64,000 nucleotides of DNA from Algoriphagus aestuariicola (GCF_017254835.1 NZ_JAFKCW010000007.1:1-64000); one strand, 5' to 3'; positions 45,474 through 58,249 are shown, numbered from the stretch's first letter. A program made the numbers and translations. The notes: generated by a model not told the origin, from the sequence alone.

Positions 45474-47117
45474 CTACTCATCCGACAAGGTTGTAGCCAT
45501 CGCAATCCGATCTGCCTCCCCGAATAGGTTCATAGCCTGGAGATAAACTTCATTGATATCATTAATCACACGGTAGAAGGCATTGTCATCATAAATCTGG
45601 CGGCCCAAATGCGCTTTTACTAGGATTTTCAGATATTCTTTGGACTTGTTGAAGTCTTTGGAGTCAAACTCCACCTTATTTTTCTTCCCGTACTCCACCA
45701 AATCCATCAACATGGCATCTGTCACTTCATAGTCTTTGTAGTATTGATCAAGGCTCATTGAGGCGAAGTCAGCTTTGTTTTTGTTCACAAAATCCAAGAC
45801 ATACTCTCTAGACGCGTCGGTACTGAACAGTCTTCTTACATAGACACTATTCATCGTAGTATCAAGCGGTACAAAGTAATCCGGCATGATACCTCCTCCC
45901 CCATAGACCGTCCGGCCTTTCTTGGTCTCATACTTCAGGCTGTCGTTGAACTTGATGCTATCTGCAGAGAAGAATTCCCCGTGAGTGTAGCGGTCCATCA
46001 AATCGGTTTCATAGGCCTCATAGTTTGAGTCATAAGGTTTTTGGATCGATCTGCCGGAAGGTGTAAAATACCGGGCTATGGTCAATCTCAACTCAGCCCC
46101 ATCCGACAAGTCAATCGGCATCTGCACCAAGCCCTTGCCAAAAGAACGTCTTCCTACTACCAATCCGCGGTCATTGTCCTGAACGGCTCCTGCCAAAATC
46201 TCAGAGGCTGATGCAGATCCTTCGTCGATCAAGACGATCACAGAACCTTCCTCGAACATCCCAGGCTTAAAGGCAAAGGCCTTTTGGCTGTATTGGCTCA
46301 CTTTCCCTTCTTGAGAAACGATAAGATCGCGATCCCCCAGCAGTTCATCAGCCATGTTGATCGCCGCTCCCATGTATCCACCAGGGTTGCCTTGGAGGTC
46401 GATGATCAGCTTCTTCATGCCTTTGGACTGAAGGTCAGTCAAGGATGTCTTAAACTCCTCATAGGTCGTCGCTGCAAACCGGCTTACTTTGATATACCCG
46501 ATCTCATTGTTGACCATGTAGGAAGCATTGATGCTGTATTGGGGTATTTTGTCCCTGGTGATCTCGTAGGAAATCAGCTCGGGCTGGCTCTTTCTCTTGA
46601 TATCCACGACAACTTTAGAACCCCTCGGACCTCTCAGATGGTCAAAGACATCCCGGTTGGTGATGCCTATCCCGGCTACATTTTCCCCGTCCACCTTGAT
46701 AATCTGATCTCCGGATTGGATACCCAAAGCCTCTGAAGGACCGCCGGTAAGCGGCGCGACAACATAAATGGTGTCTCGGATTATCCCAAACTCTACGCCG
46801 ATGCCATCAAATTCTCCTTCCAGCTGGGACTGTGCCAAAGACGCATCCCTGGCGGGAATGTAACTGGAATGGGGGTCCAGATTTTCCAACATCTTGGTAA
46901 TCCCAAACTCCACCAGCTCATTCGTATTTACACTGTCCACGTAGTCGCGGTTGATATAAGTCATGATTTCCTGGAGCTTGTAGAGCGCCGCCCTGAGATC
47001 ATTTTGGTTGCTTTTCGGCTCAGCGAAGGTCGCCCCAATCCAAATTCCCGCAGAAATTGCCAGGGCCAATATGATCGGAAGCCGGATTTGTGATTTAGTA
47101 TTTTTGGTCTCGCTCAC
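45474..47117 (-). CDS. C-terminal processing protease (S41, CtpA-like)
   Basis: 547 aa, GTG start at 47117. N-terminal signal anchor (residues 12-32), PDZ domain around 80-165 (FDGIGVEFGIIRDTIYVVAP, ALGIQSGDQIIKVDG) and S41 catalytic core with the serine in LIDEGSASASEILAG and the lysine in RRSFGKGLVQM, a Ser-Lys dyad. It would cut exported proteins at exposed C-termini in the periplasm. The C-terminal 130 residues are a helical extension common in Bacteroidota members. Confidence 0.93.
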   Translation of the reverse strand: MSETKNTKSQIRLPIILALAISAGIWIGATFAEPKSNQNDLRAALYKLQEIMTYINRDYVDSVNTNELVEFGITKMLENLDPHSSYIPARDASLAQSQLEGEFDGIGVEFGIIRDTIYVVAPLTGGPSEALGIQSGDQIIKVDGENVAGIGITNRDVFDHLRGPRGSKVVVDIKRKSQPELISYEITRDKIPQYSINASYMVNNEIGYIKVSRFAATTYEEFKTSLTDLQSKGMKKLIIDLQGNPGGYMGAAINMADELLGDRDLIVSQEGKVSQYSQKAFAFKPGMFEEGSVIVLIDEGSASASEILAGAVQDNDRGLVVGRRSFGKGLVQMPIDLSDGAELRLTIARYFTPSGRSIQKPYDSNYEAYETDLMDRYTHGEFFSADSIKFNDSLKYETKKGRTVYGGGGIMPDYFVPLDTTMNSVYVRRLFSTDASREYVLDFVNKNKADFASMSLDQYYKDYEVTDAMLMDLVEYGKKNKVEFDSKDFNKSKEYLKILVKAHLGRQIYDDNAFYRVINDINEVYLQAMNLFGEADRIAMATTLSDE

Positions 47118-47262
47118 TTTTTCTCTGATTTTGTATTCAATTAACTCAAACTACCGATAAATGATCCACGAAGGAAACCGATTTTAGATAAAATTAACGA
47201 TTGTTTGTACGGGCGGGATCGCTAAAGGTCAGATTTATTCCCCTTTTTCCTCCAAAAAAAAT

Positions 47263-47270
47263 TAATTTTG
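47263..47270 (+). promoter_or_regulatory. Putative -7 element of the hemerythrin-ruvX-def operon
   Basis: TAATTTTG matches TAnnTTTG only 4 bp before the ATG at 47275, so transcripts would be leaderless or the true start is further in. No TTTG at -33. Confidence 0.35.
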
Positions 47271-47274
47271 TGCA

Positions 47275-48033
47275 ATGTACTCGAATCGGGATTTCGAAAA
47301 GTCGTCAGTAGGTGAGTTAGTTTCAGAAAACTATGTTTTCGCGGCTGTACTGCATTATTTCGGAATCAGCTTTTATCAGTACCCTACCGATTCGCTTGAG
47401 AAGGTTTGCCGCAGGCATAAAGTCAGTCCGAGAACTCTGGTTGCCGAGCTGGAATCCTGGGCAAAGCGGGTGGATCCCACTCCCGAAGAACTCTACCTCA
47501 ACCCTATCGAGCTCCTTGTTGCCTACCTCAAAAGGAAACACTATTTCTTTGTTCGTCAAGAGCTTCCGTTTCTCTCTAATCTAATTTCGGGGATTCAGCC
47601 AGAGCCTTATTTCAGCGCCTTGATGGCCGACCTGCGGATCATGTTCCCGCTGTTTGTAGAGGATTTCATCCACCACATCCACGAGGAGGAAAGCCGGCTC
47701 TTCAAGCGCATTGAGACCCTTCAAGACATCGAAGACGGACACTTCCACACCCAGGATGCGTTGACGATACTGGAAAAGGACCCCATCCACCTCATGGCCG
47801 ACCAGCACGAGATCCATGATGACGAGATGGAAGGGATAAGACGCCTCACCCGCGATTATTTCTTGGAAGAGGACGCCCCACTTACGATGAAAGTACTCTA
47901 TCACGAGCTTCAAAACTTCGAAAGAGAACTCTCCATACACGCCAAAATCGAGGACGAATTGCTGTTCCCCAAGGCTGTTGAGCTCGAAAGAGAGGCACTT
48001 CGCAGAATCAGAAAAAAAATCCAAACCAACTGA
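47275..48033 (+). CDS. Hemerythrin-domain protein with cysteine-less DUF542-like domain
   Basis: 252 aa. Residues 10-65 resemble the ScdA/YtfE N-terminal DUF542 (VGELVSENYVFAAVLHYFGI) but the CCGG cysteine pair is replaced by YQYP after GISF. The C-terminal hemerythrin fold keeps the di-iron ligands: FIHHIHEEESRLF, ADQHEIHDDEMEGI and SIHAKIEDELLFPKA. Family members repair iron centres or sense oxygen or nitric oxide. It is the first gene of an operon; the ruvX start overlaps its stop by 1 bp (TGATG). Confidence 0.85.
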   Translation: MYSNRDFEKSSVGELVSENYVFAAVLHYFGISFYQYPTDSLEKVCRRHKVSPRTLVAELESWAKRVDPTPEELYLNPIELLVAYLKRKHYFFVRQELPFLSNLISGIQPEPYFSALMADLRIMFPLFVEDFIHHIHEEESRLFKRIETLQDIEDGHFHTQDALTILEKDPIHLMADQHEIHDDEMEGIRRLTRDYFLEEDAPLTMKVLYHELQNFERELSIHAKIEDELLFPKAVELEREALRRIRKKIQTN

Positions 48034-48446
48034 TGCCCAGAGTTCTCGCCATAGACCTGGGAACCAAACGCACTGGATTGGCCGTTACAGATCCGCTGCA
48101 AATCGTGGCAAATCCCTTGGAAACGATTGAGACTGGACAGCTGATGCTTTTTCTCAAAGCCTATTGTGCCAAAGAAGAAGTCGAAGCGCTGGTGCTTGGG
48201 CTACCGACCCGCCTCAATGGGGAGGACAACGAAATGACTCCAAAAGTATTGAAACTGAAAGGAGAGCTTGAGAAAGTATTTCCCGACAAAAAAATAGCCC
48301 TTGTGGACGAACGGTTCACATCCAAAACGGCCATGCAGAGCATGATCGCAATGGGCAGCAAAAAGAAAGACCGCAGGGAAAAGGCAGGAAATCTGGACAA
48401 AGTCTCTGCGGCAATCATCCTACAATCTTACCTCGAACAAAAATGA
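48033..48446 (+). CDS. ruvX: Putative pre-16S rRNA nuclease / Holliday junction resolvase YqgF
   Basis: 137 aa, full length. RVLAIDLGTKRTGLAVTDPL with the catalytic aspartate in AIDLG, and LVDERFTSKTAMQSMIAMG, are canonical for YqgF/RuvX, an RNase H-like nuclease that helps mature 16S rRNA. It overlaps hemerythrin by 1 bp and def by 4 bp. Confidence 0.93.
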   Translation: MPRVLAIDLGTKRTGLAVTDPLQIVANPLETIETGQLMLFLKAYCAKEEVEALVLGLPTRLNGEDNEMTPKVLKLKGELEKVFPDKKIALVDERFTSKTAMQSMIAMGSKKKDRREKAGNLDKVSAAIILQSYLEQK

Positions 48447-48997
48447 TTTACCCCATAGTTGCCTACGGTAACCCCATCCTGAAAAAAGAAGCGGAAGAAA
48501 TCACCGAAGGCACGGACTTGAGCGCTCTGATCAATGACATGTACGCGACCATGGACCACGCCAATGGCGTGGGGTTGGCCGCACCCCAGATCAATCAGAG
48601 TGTACGGCTCTTTGTCATAGACAGCTCTCTGATGCTGGATGAAAATGACGAAGAGAAAGGAATTCGACGTGCGTTTATCAACCCGATCATCTTGGATGAG
48701 TACGGGGATGATTACGGTTTTGAGGAAGGCTGCCTGAGCATTCCCGAGGTGCGCGCGGAAATTATCCGTCCGGACAAACTCACGATTGAATATTTCGATG
48801 AAAATTGGAATCTGAAGGAAGAGGAATTTTCCGGAATGACGGCCCGGGTGATCCAACACGAGTACGACCACTTGGAAGGCATTCTCTTCGTAGATTACCT
48901 GAAAGGCTTGAAAAAACGCCTGATCCAATCAAAACTGATCGATGTCAGCAAGGGAAAAATCTCCACTGACTACCGCATGATCTATCCGCTACGCTAG
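48443..48997 (+). CDS. def: Peptide deformylase
   Basis: 184 aa. All three motifs are intact: GVGLAAPQINQ, EEGCLSIPEV and QHEYDHLEG, supplying the metal-binding cysteine and two histidines and the catalytic glutamate. It removes the formyl group from nascent proteins. The start is ATGA-overlapped with ruvX and the nitrilase-family gene starts directly after its stop. Confidence 0.97.
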   Translation: MIYPIVAYGNPILKKEAEEITEGTDLSALINDMYATMDHANGVGLAAPQINQSVRLFVIDSSLMLDENDEEKGIRRAFINPIILDEYGDDYGFEEGCLSIPEVRAEIIRPDKLTIEYFDENWNLKEEEFSGMTARVIQHEYDHLEGILFVDYLKGLKKRLIQSKLIDVSKGKISTDYRMIYPLR

Positions 48998-49795
48998 ATG
49001 GGAAGAAGCCCCGAAATCCGCATATCCTTGGTTCAGACCGACCTGCACTGGCAGGACAAGACGGCCAACCTCGCCATGTTGGAGGAGAAAATCTGGGGGC
49101 TGAAAGGCAAAACCGATCTGATCGTCCTGCCGGAAATGTTCCCGACGGGGTTCAGCATGGAAGCGTCCACGCTAGCCGAGCCGATGAACTTGATGGTGTG
49201 CAAGTGGATGAAGCAAATGGCCGCGCATACCAAGGCTACGGTAACTGGAAGTGCGATTATCTCAGAAGGCCAAAAATATTTCAACCGCTTGCTTTGGGTG
49301 AATCCAGACGGGTATACCGAGCACTACGACAAGCGCCATCTTTTCCGCATGGCAAATGAGGACAAGATTTTTTCGCCGGGGCCAAAACTTCCCATCTTCA
49401 ACCTGAAGGGCTGGGAGATCTGCCCCCAAGTCTGCTATGACCTTCGCTTCCCCGTATGGTCCAGAAACATTTGGGAAAATGGGGTGGCCAGCTACGACGT
49501 CATTTTTTACATTGCATCTTGGCCCGCTGCGCGGGTTTCTGCTTGGGATGCGCTGCTTCCCGCCCGGGCAATAGAAAACCTTTCCTATTCTTTGGGAGTC
49601 AACAGGATTGGCTCAGATGGAAACGGAATTTCCTATGTAGGCCATTCGGCAGCCTATGATTTCCGTGGGGAAAAGCTTGCTGACTTAGGCGAAAAAGACC
49701 AAATCCAGACCGTGACGCTTTCGGCCCAAAAGCTGGAAGTGTTTCGGGAGAAATTCCCTGCTTGGAAAGACGCCGACGACTTCACTGTGCTCTGA
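48998..49795 (+). CDS. Carbon-nitrogen hydrolase (omega-amidase/YafV-like)
   Basis: 265 aa nitrilase superfamily. Catalytic triad E in VLPEMFPTGFS, K in YDKRHLFRMA and C in CPQVCYDLRFPVW. The last motif and overall length match YafV/Nit2-like omega-amidases that hydrolyse 2-oxoglutaramate or 2-oxosuccinamate, side products of transamination. ATG follows the def stop with no gap, so the four genes 47275-49795 form an operon. Confidence 0.88.
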   Translation: MGRSPEIRISLVQTDLHWQDKTANLAMLEEKIWGLKGKTDLIVLPEMFPTGFSMEASTLAEPMNLMVCKWMKQMAAHTKATVTGSAIISEGQKYFNRLLWVNPDGYTEHYDKRHLFRMANEDKIFSPGPKLPIFNLKGWEICPQVCYDLRFPVWSRNIWENGVASYDVIFYIASWPAARVSAWDALLPARAIENLSYSLGVNRIGSDGNGISYVGHSAAYDFRGEKLADLGEKDQIQTVTLSAQKLEVFREKFPAWKDADDFTVL

Positions 49796-49826
49796 AATCC
49801 ATTCCGTTTTAATTCCCCGACTTTAC

Positions 49827-49858
49827 TTTGGCGGGGTTTGATGCAAACCTATTTTTTG
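49827..49858 (+). promoter_or_regulatory. Putative promoter of icd
   Basis: TTTG (49827-49830), 19-bp spacer, TATTTTTTG (49850-49858), one T more than the consensus TAnnTTTG. A weak CCCCG...CGGGG hairpin (49815-49835) overlaps the -33 element and may end the upstream operon. Confidence 0.45.
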
Positions 49859-49952
49859 TATTTTAGGCGCCAAAATTCAGACCCTGTCCCTCCTTTTTTT
49901 GACCGGTGGCCGCGGCCAGCACCCAAAAAGCAAACAGGCAAATCCTTTTTAG

Positions 49953-52199
<2,247 letters not shown>

Positions 52200-52207
52200 T
52201 CAAGACG

Positions 52208-52234
52208 GCCGGGCTCATAGCCCGGCTTTTTTTT
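52208..52234 (+). terminator. Intrinsic terminator after icd
   Basis: GCCGGGCT-CAT-AGCCCGGC followed by eight T. Confidence 0.93.
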
Positions 52235-53797
<1,563 letters not shown>

Positions 53798-53801
53798 TTC
53801 C

Positions 53802-53829
53802 AAAAAGCCCCGAAATCTCGGGGCTTTTT
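53802..53829. terminator. Bidirectional terminator after gapA
   Basis: AAAAAGCCCCGA-AATC-TCGGGGCTTTTT. Confidence 0.92.
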
Positions 53830-53895
53830 CCGTTTTAAGGGAAGAATGGATCCGGACCAAGGCAAAGGCTTCGGCCGAAAGACAAACACACAGCT

Positions 53896-54516
53896 ATGTA
53901 TCTGCCATTTTTCCCTTTGAAACTGGTGGCTTTTCCTGGAGAAGAGCTCAACCTCCACATCTTTGAACCAAGATATAAAGAGCTTCTCGCCGATGTAGAG
54001 CAGACTGGGGGCAGTTTTGGCATCTGCGTCTATTTGGACAAACTGAGCAGTTTTGGCACCGAAGTCGCGCTCGAGAAGGTCAACAAGCGATACGAGGACG
54101 GACGCTTGGATATTAGAACCCGGGGGCTTCGGGCATTCCGGATTCTCAGTTTCGACAATCCCATGAAAGGCAAGCTATATGCAGGAGGTACCGTCGCCCA
54201 CCTCAATGACGACCCCAAGGTTTCCGAGTTTCTCCATCACGAGTTTGTCTTCTATCTCCGAGAGTTGCTACACCTGCTGAATTTCCAAGGCGAAATCAAT
54301 CCCCAAACGGTCAATTCCTACACCTTCTCCCACAAACTTGGGCTGAAACTGGAAGAGGAGCTAGAATTGCTTCAGATGGAATCAGAAAGCGAGAGAACGG
54401 AGTTTCTCATCAAGCATTTTAAAAGAATCATACCTGCGATCAAAGCTGTCGAGCAGGCGAGGGAAAAAATCAAACTCAACGGACACTTCAAGCATCTGGA
54501 TCCCTTGGATTTTTAG
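53896..54516 (+). CDS. Lon substrate-binding (LAN) domain protein
   Basis: 206 aa. LPFFPLKLVAFPGEELNLHI and FEPRYKELL are the conserved start of the Lon N-terminal domain; the C-terminal part is helical (LEEELELLQMESESERTEFL, FKRIIPAIKAVEQAREKIKL). There is no ATPase or protease part, so it is a stand-alone LAN protein, probably a substrate adaptor. It is convergent with the sulfatase gene at 54551. Confidence 0.87.
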   Translation: MYLPFFPLKLVAFPGEELNLHIFEPRYKELLADVEQTGGSFGICVYLDKLSSFGTEVALEKVNKRYEDGRLDIRTRGLRAFRILSFDNPMKGKLYAGGTVAHLNDDPKVSEFLHHEFVFYLRELLHLLNFQGEINPQTVNSYTFSHKLGLKLEEELELLQMESESERTEFLIKHFKRIIPAIKAVEQAREKIKLNGHFKHLDPLDF

Positions 54517-54550
54517 AATTTGGGCTATCGAGTAGTCCTTATCATTTCGA

Positions 54551-56362
54551 TCAAATGCGCGTCAAGGTCATCAACCTAAAATCCATCACTTTTCCCTTGG
54601 GAATATCCAGCGCCTTCAGTGAAAGCTTCCCGGATCCTTTGGAAAGGCTGATTTTGCCTAGGCTCATCCTCCCCCACTTTTGCTCATAGGATTCCTGCCT
54701 CGGAACCCGATCCTCTTCCGCTCCCAACAATTGCGGGACATAAGGGATTACCACCTTCCCCTCCAATACATCTTCCCCCATTCGCAAACAAAGAGTCGAC
54801 CCTAGAACATCCTCTTCACAGGTGTAATAGATCTCCACCTCAAATTGTCCGTCGGCAAGCACTTCCACTTCCCAAGTCAAGCTATCTTGGGTGGAAGTCC
54901 AATTGGTAAAATAGGAGCTATTTGGAAAACGATTTGACCGTTGAATGTTTCCGTGCCCCACGGCGTCCCTCGCCGGCAGCAGATTGTATTTGAATTCGGG
55001 GTGTCCCAAAGGAAAACTTCTGTTATCCTCCTGGGGCAGCTCCATTGTGACCTCCGCGACATGGGCTTGCTTTATTTCACGCATCCTTGCAAGCACTTCC
55101 GGGAACTGACCAGACACCACGAGGCGTTGCCCCGGGTCAGAGCGCAAATCGAAAAGCTGATCCTTTTCATCCAAAAGGAACGACTCGCTCCGCAGACTGG
55201 CCCTTTTCTCCCAATAGGAAAAAACATAGCGATCTGGCCATAGGGCATCGCTCTGCAGAAAAAGTGGACTCAGGTCTTTGCCGTCAAGAGGCTTTTCGGA
55301 GGCATAGTCGATTCCTGCCAGCGACAGTAGGGTAGGAAACAGATCCATTGCACTAGCCACCTTGGAAACTATTCTACCAGCCTCGATCTTTCCTTCCCAC
55401 TGGATAAAAAGCGGGCTCCTCACCCCGCCCTCGTCGACCGAACCTTTCCGTCCCTTCAAATCGCCATTCCAACGATAGCCGTTTGGGCCATTGTCGGATA
55501 GGAAAAGGATGATCGTATTCTCCAAAAGCCCAGTTTCCCGAACGCTCTCCACCAGCCTCCCTACATTCCAATCTATATTCTCGACCATGGCCAAGGCAGC
55601 GCGGGAATGCCCCATATCTTCCTGCCCGTCATAGCGGTGGGCGGAAAGCTGCTTTTCCCTAAACCGCTCCCAATAGATGCTAGGCACTTGCATGGGACTG
55701 TGGGGTGTGTTGTAGGGAAGATATAGGAAAAAAGGATTTTCGAGGTTTGCCTGCACAAAATCGATCGCCTTGTCAGTCAAGAGATCTGCCATAAATCCCT
55801 CTCCTTCGACAATCTTCCCATTGTGCTCCAACATGGGATCGAAATAGTTGCCCCAATGCCCGGAGCAAAACCCATAGAAATCCCCGAATCCCCTACCGTT
55901 GGGATGGTAGGGATACTGCGCGCCGCTGTGCCACTTTCCAAATGCGGCAGTACGATATCCCTCCCGACCCAGCACATCCGCGAGGGTGACTTCGTCAAGA
56001 TCCATTCGCTCCCCTCCCTCAGAAGTGGAATACACGCCCGACCGAAAATGATACCTGCCAGTGAGTAGCTCCGCCCGCGTCGGGGAGCAAACTGGGCTGA
56101 CATAAAATCTTTCAAACAAAACTCCATTCTGTGCCAAATGATCCAAGTTGGGGGTGGCAACGGATGGGTTGCCGGAAATACTCAGGTCTCCCCAACCCTG
56201 GTCGTCCGTAAGAATCAAAATAATATTGGGTCGCTCCTCGGCCCGCTCGCCTTGCGGGATGGAATCTGCAAAAAACGCGGTCGACCGCAACAAAGTGAAA
56301 CAACAAATGCCGAAAATAAAGCGTACTAGGCGACGCGGTAGCGAATGCAGACTTTTATCCAT
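54551..56362 (-). CDS. Secreted type I sulfatase with C-terminal beta domain
   Basis: 603 aa from ATG 56362 (MDKSLHSLPRRLVRFIFGIC), which gives a basic start and a hydrophobic core as signal peptide; the frame extends to 56542 but with unlikely sequence. NIILILTDDQGWGDLSISG binds the metal and C92-S-P-T-R96 (VSPVCSPTRAELLTG) is the formylglycine site. NTIILFLSDNGPNGYRW supplies more ligands. About 110 C-terminal residues (WEVEVLADGQFEVEIYYTCE) form an added beta-sandwich-like domain. Substrate unknown; periplasmic or exported. Confidence 0.9.
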   Translation of the reverse strand: MDKSLHSLPRRLVRFIFGICCFTLLRSTAFFADSIPQGERAEERPNIILILTDDQGWGDLSISGNPSVATPNLDHLAQNGVLFERFYVSPVCSPTRAELLTGRYHFRSGVYSTSEGGERMDLDEVTLADVLGREGYRTAAFGKWHSGAQYPYHPNGRGFGDFYGFCSGHWGNYFDPMLEHNGKIVEGEGFMADLLTDKAIDFVQANLENPFFLYLPYNTPHSPMQVPSIYWERFREKQLSAHRYDGQEDMGHSRAALAMVENIDWNVGRLVESVRETGLLENTIILFLSDNGPNGYRWNGDLKGRKGSVDEGGVRSPLFIQWEGKIEAGRIVSKVASAMDLFPTLLSLAGIDYASEKPLDGKDLSPLFLQSDALWPDRYVFSYWEKRASLRSESFLLDEKDQLFDLRSDPGQRLVVSGQFPEVLARMREIKQAHVAEVTMELPQEDNRSFPLGHPEFKYNLLPARDAVGHGNIQRSNRFPNSSYFTNWTSTQDSLTWEVEVLADGQFEVEIYYTCEEDVLGSTLCLRMGEDVLEGKVVIPYVPQLLGAEEDRVPRQESYEQKWGRMSLGKISLSKGSGKLSLKALDIPKGKVMDFRLMTLTRI

Positions 56363-56555
56363 GATATCAAAAAGGTATAAAATATACGACCACCACACAA
56401 CAAACCTCCCTCTGTTCCAACCTTGTCTCACGAATACGATGGCTGAGGCAAAACCTAGAAATAAAAAGGGAGGATTTTGGCACTGACTCTCGGTATACCG
56501 GCAAACCAAAGTTTTTCGAACTCGACCTGCCCTCGAATCCAACTTATACCCAGAG

Positions 56556-56918
56556 CTACCTCTTCCCGAATTCTATCAACTCAAACCGATTACCCCAAGG
56601 ATCCCTAAAAAAGCAGCGATCCCGCCCTTCTATTGCTGTCGAAAAAGCAATTTCTATTCCCTGATCGGCCAGAAATTTCTTCGCTGTTGGGAGATCCATC
56701 ACTTCAAAAGCCGCATGCCTACCAGATATCCCAACAGCAAGGTCTTCCTCCCGGATATGCAACTCCGCATCCCCCGTCTCAAACCACAAGGCCCCATTCG
56801 GATGTTCTCCAGGAATTTCCCTCAGGCCTAGCTGACCGGCATAAAACTCCCTTGCCGCCTCCCTTGAATTCGGAGGAATGCAGATCAGTACATGGTCGAT
56901 GCGTTTAAAATCTATCAC
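56556..56918 (-). CDS. VOC-superfamily (glyoxalase-like) protein
   Basis: 120 aa. FKRIDHVLICIPPNSREAAR, LREIPGEHPNGALWFETGDA, GRHAAFEVMDLPTAKKFLAD and CFFRDPWGNRFELIEF show a full single VOC domain with H8-type, His and Glu metal ligands. Enzyme and substrate unknown. It lies 190 bp upstream of the sulfatase gene on the same strand and just downstream of the tRNA cluster terminator. Confidence 0.85.
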   Translation of the reverse strand: MIDFKRIDHVLICIPPNSREAAREFYAGQLGLREIPGEHPNGALWFETGDAELHIREEDLAVGISGRHAAFEVMDLPTAKKFLADQGIEIAFSTAIEGRDRCFFRDPWGNRFELIEFGKR

Positions 56919-57005
56919 GAGTGGCTTGTAAAAAGTAATTTCTTCCCAAATCTAATCGGGTTTTCAGGTTTGCCAAGCCATCTATCCACTAATGGCCAAA
57001 AACAC

Positions 57006-57031
57006 AAAAAGCAGACCTTTCAGTCTGCTTT
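57006..57031 (-). terminator. Terminator after the tRNA-Lys gene
   Basis: AAAGCAGAC...GTCTGCTTT; on the minus strand it follows the tRNA-Lys 3' end and leads into TTTTTGTGTTTTT. Confidence 0.8.
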
Positions 57032-57033
57032 GG

Positions 57034-57106
57034 TGATCCCGCTGGGATTCGAACCCAGGACCCATACATTAAAAGTGTATTGCTCTACCAGCTGAGCTAC
57101 GGAATC
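57034..57106 (-). tRNA. tRNA-Lys(TTT), copy 1
   Basis: 73 nt; acceptor stem GATTCCG/CGGGATC, anticodon loop CTTTTAA (anticodon TTT), T-loop GGTTCGAATCC. CCA is encoded (57031-57033). Identical to the copy at 57364-57436. Confidence 0.96.
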
Positions 57107-57119
57107 GATTAACTACAAA

Positions 57120-57143
57120 TAAAAAGCGGAACGTAATTCCGCT
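57120..57143 (-). terminator. Hairpin between tRNA-Arg and tRNA-Lys
   Basis: AGCGGAA...TTCCGCT stem; on the minus strand it is followed by TTTTTATTTG, so it may end transcription of the Lys-Pro-Arg part of the cluster before the last tRNA-Lys. Confidence 0.65.
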
Positions 57144-57153
57144 CATTTTTTTG

Positions 57154-57227
57154 TGATCCGCTTAGGATTCGAACCTAAGACCTACTGCTTAGAAGGCAGT
57201 TGCTCTATCCAGCTGAGCTAGCGGACC
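57154..57227 (-). tRNA. tRNA-Arg(TCT)
   Basis: 74 nt; acceptor GGTCCGC/GCGGATC (one G-T pair), anticodon loop CTTCTAA (anticodon TCT, reads AGA), T-loop GGTTCGAATCC. CCA is not encoded. Confidence 0.95.
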
Positions 57228-57253
57228 GAACGACTATCACTAGTCTACTAAAG

Positions 57254-57327
57254 TCGGGGTGGCAGGATTCGAACCTACGACCTCCACATCCCAAATGTGG
57301 CGCGATACCGGGCTACGCTACACCCCG
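57254..57327 (-). tRNA. tRNA-Pro(TGG)
   Basis: 74 nt; acceptor CGGGGTG/CACCCCG, anticodon loop TTTGGGA (anticodon TGG), T-loop GGTTCGAATCC. CCA is not encoded. Confidence 0.95.
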
Positions 57328-57363
57328 AAACTCTACTTTTTCACTCCTTGCGAGCAAAATCTG

Positions 57364-57436
57364 TGATCCCGCTGGGATTCGAACCCAGGACCCATACATT
57401 AAAAGTGTATTGCTCTACCAGCTGAGCTACGGAATC
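57364..57436 (-). tRNA. tRNA-Lys(TTT), copy 2
   Basis: 73 nt, identical to copy 1 (57034-57106) through the whole tRNA; only the flanks differ, and CCA is not encoded here. First gene of the cluster in the direction of transcription. Confidence 0.96.
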
Positions 57437-57523
57437 TTAAATCTTCAAAATTGGCTCCCTGGCCTTGCTTTTTGCCAGATCATTGCCGTAATTGGACTGC
57501 AAATTTATGACTCTGATTTCTAA

Positions 57524-58249
57524 ATGCCAAGCCTCAAATCAATCTTTCTCACAAAACTTTCTATATTTTTTCTCCTCTTTTTGCAAAGCATTCATTGTCA
57601 AGCCAATGTACCACAACTCCTGGTAGCAGATTCTTTGTTTCAGCAACGGAGCTACAAAGAGGCCATGAAAATCTACCAGGAGAACTACCAGGTTGGCATC
57701 TACTCCCCTTCCATGTTGCTCAAAATGGCCTTCATCTCAGAGGGGATTGGCGACAAGGAAAACGCCACACTCTACCTGAGCAAATACTACGATCTCAGCC
57801 CAAATCAACAAACCATCACCAAAATCAAAAGTCTGACCGGTCAGTCAGAACTGGAGGGATATCAGGTGAGTGACGGGATGAGGTTTGTCCTCTTTTTGGT
57901 GGAGTACAAGGAAATCATCGTCGGCGCCCTGACCTTGTTTCTAGTGATATCCCTGATATTCCTTTGGACCAAAGGAAACAGGTTGACGGAGGCCAGATTC
58001 TACTGGCCGTCGGTGATTCTCATCACACTGATATTTGTCACCAACAACTTCCTGAAAGCACAAAATGCCGCCTTGGTCACCAACAGTCCTACTATGATCG
58101 TGTCTAAGCCCAGCGCGGGCGGAGAGATGATCGATCTGGTAGAACCAGGACACCGGGTAAAAATCAAAGCATCCAAAGACATCTGGTATGAAGTCGAATG
58201 GAAAGAAAAGATCGCCTATATCCGCAAAGACAATGTCACCAGACTTTAG
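57524..58249 (+). CDS. TPR-like protein with C-terminal SH3-type domain
   Basis: 241 aa. Signal peptide (residues 1-26), TPR-like helices at about 35-105 (LFQQRSYKEAMKIYQENYQV), two transmembrane helices (about 130-150 and 160-180) and a C-terminal SH3-like beta domain (VEPGHRVKIKASKDIWYEVE, KIAYIRKDNVTRL). The layout resembles BatE-type proteins of Bacteroidota aerotolerance operons, but no Bat genes adjoin it. Function unknown. Confidence 0.75.
   Translation: MPSLKSIFLTKLSIFFLLFLQSIHCQANVPQLLVADSLFQQRSYKEAMKIYQENYQVGIYSPSMLLKMAFISEGIGDKENATLYLSKYYDLSPNQQTITKIKSLTGQSELEGYQVSDGMRFVLFLVEYKEIIVGALTLFLVISLIFLWTKGNRLTEARFYWPSVILITLIFVTNNFLKAQNAALVTNSPTMIVSKPSAGGEMIDLVEPGHRVKIKASKDIWYEVEWKEKIAYIRKDNVTRL

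Noticed and set aside
56892-57523. Plus-strand frames such as GFEPRT and DPAGIRTQDP reading through the tRNA cluster
   Set aside because: These are the well-known false peptides produced by reading tRNA genes on the wrong strand.
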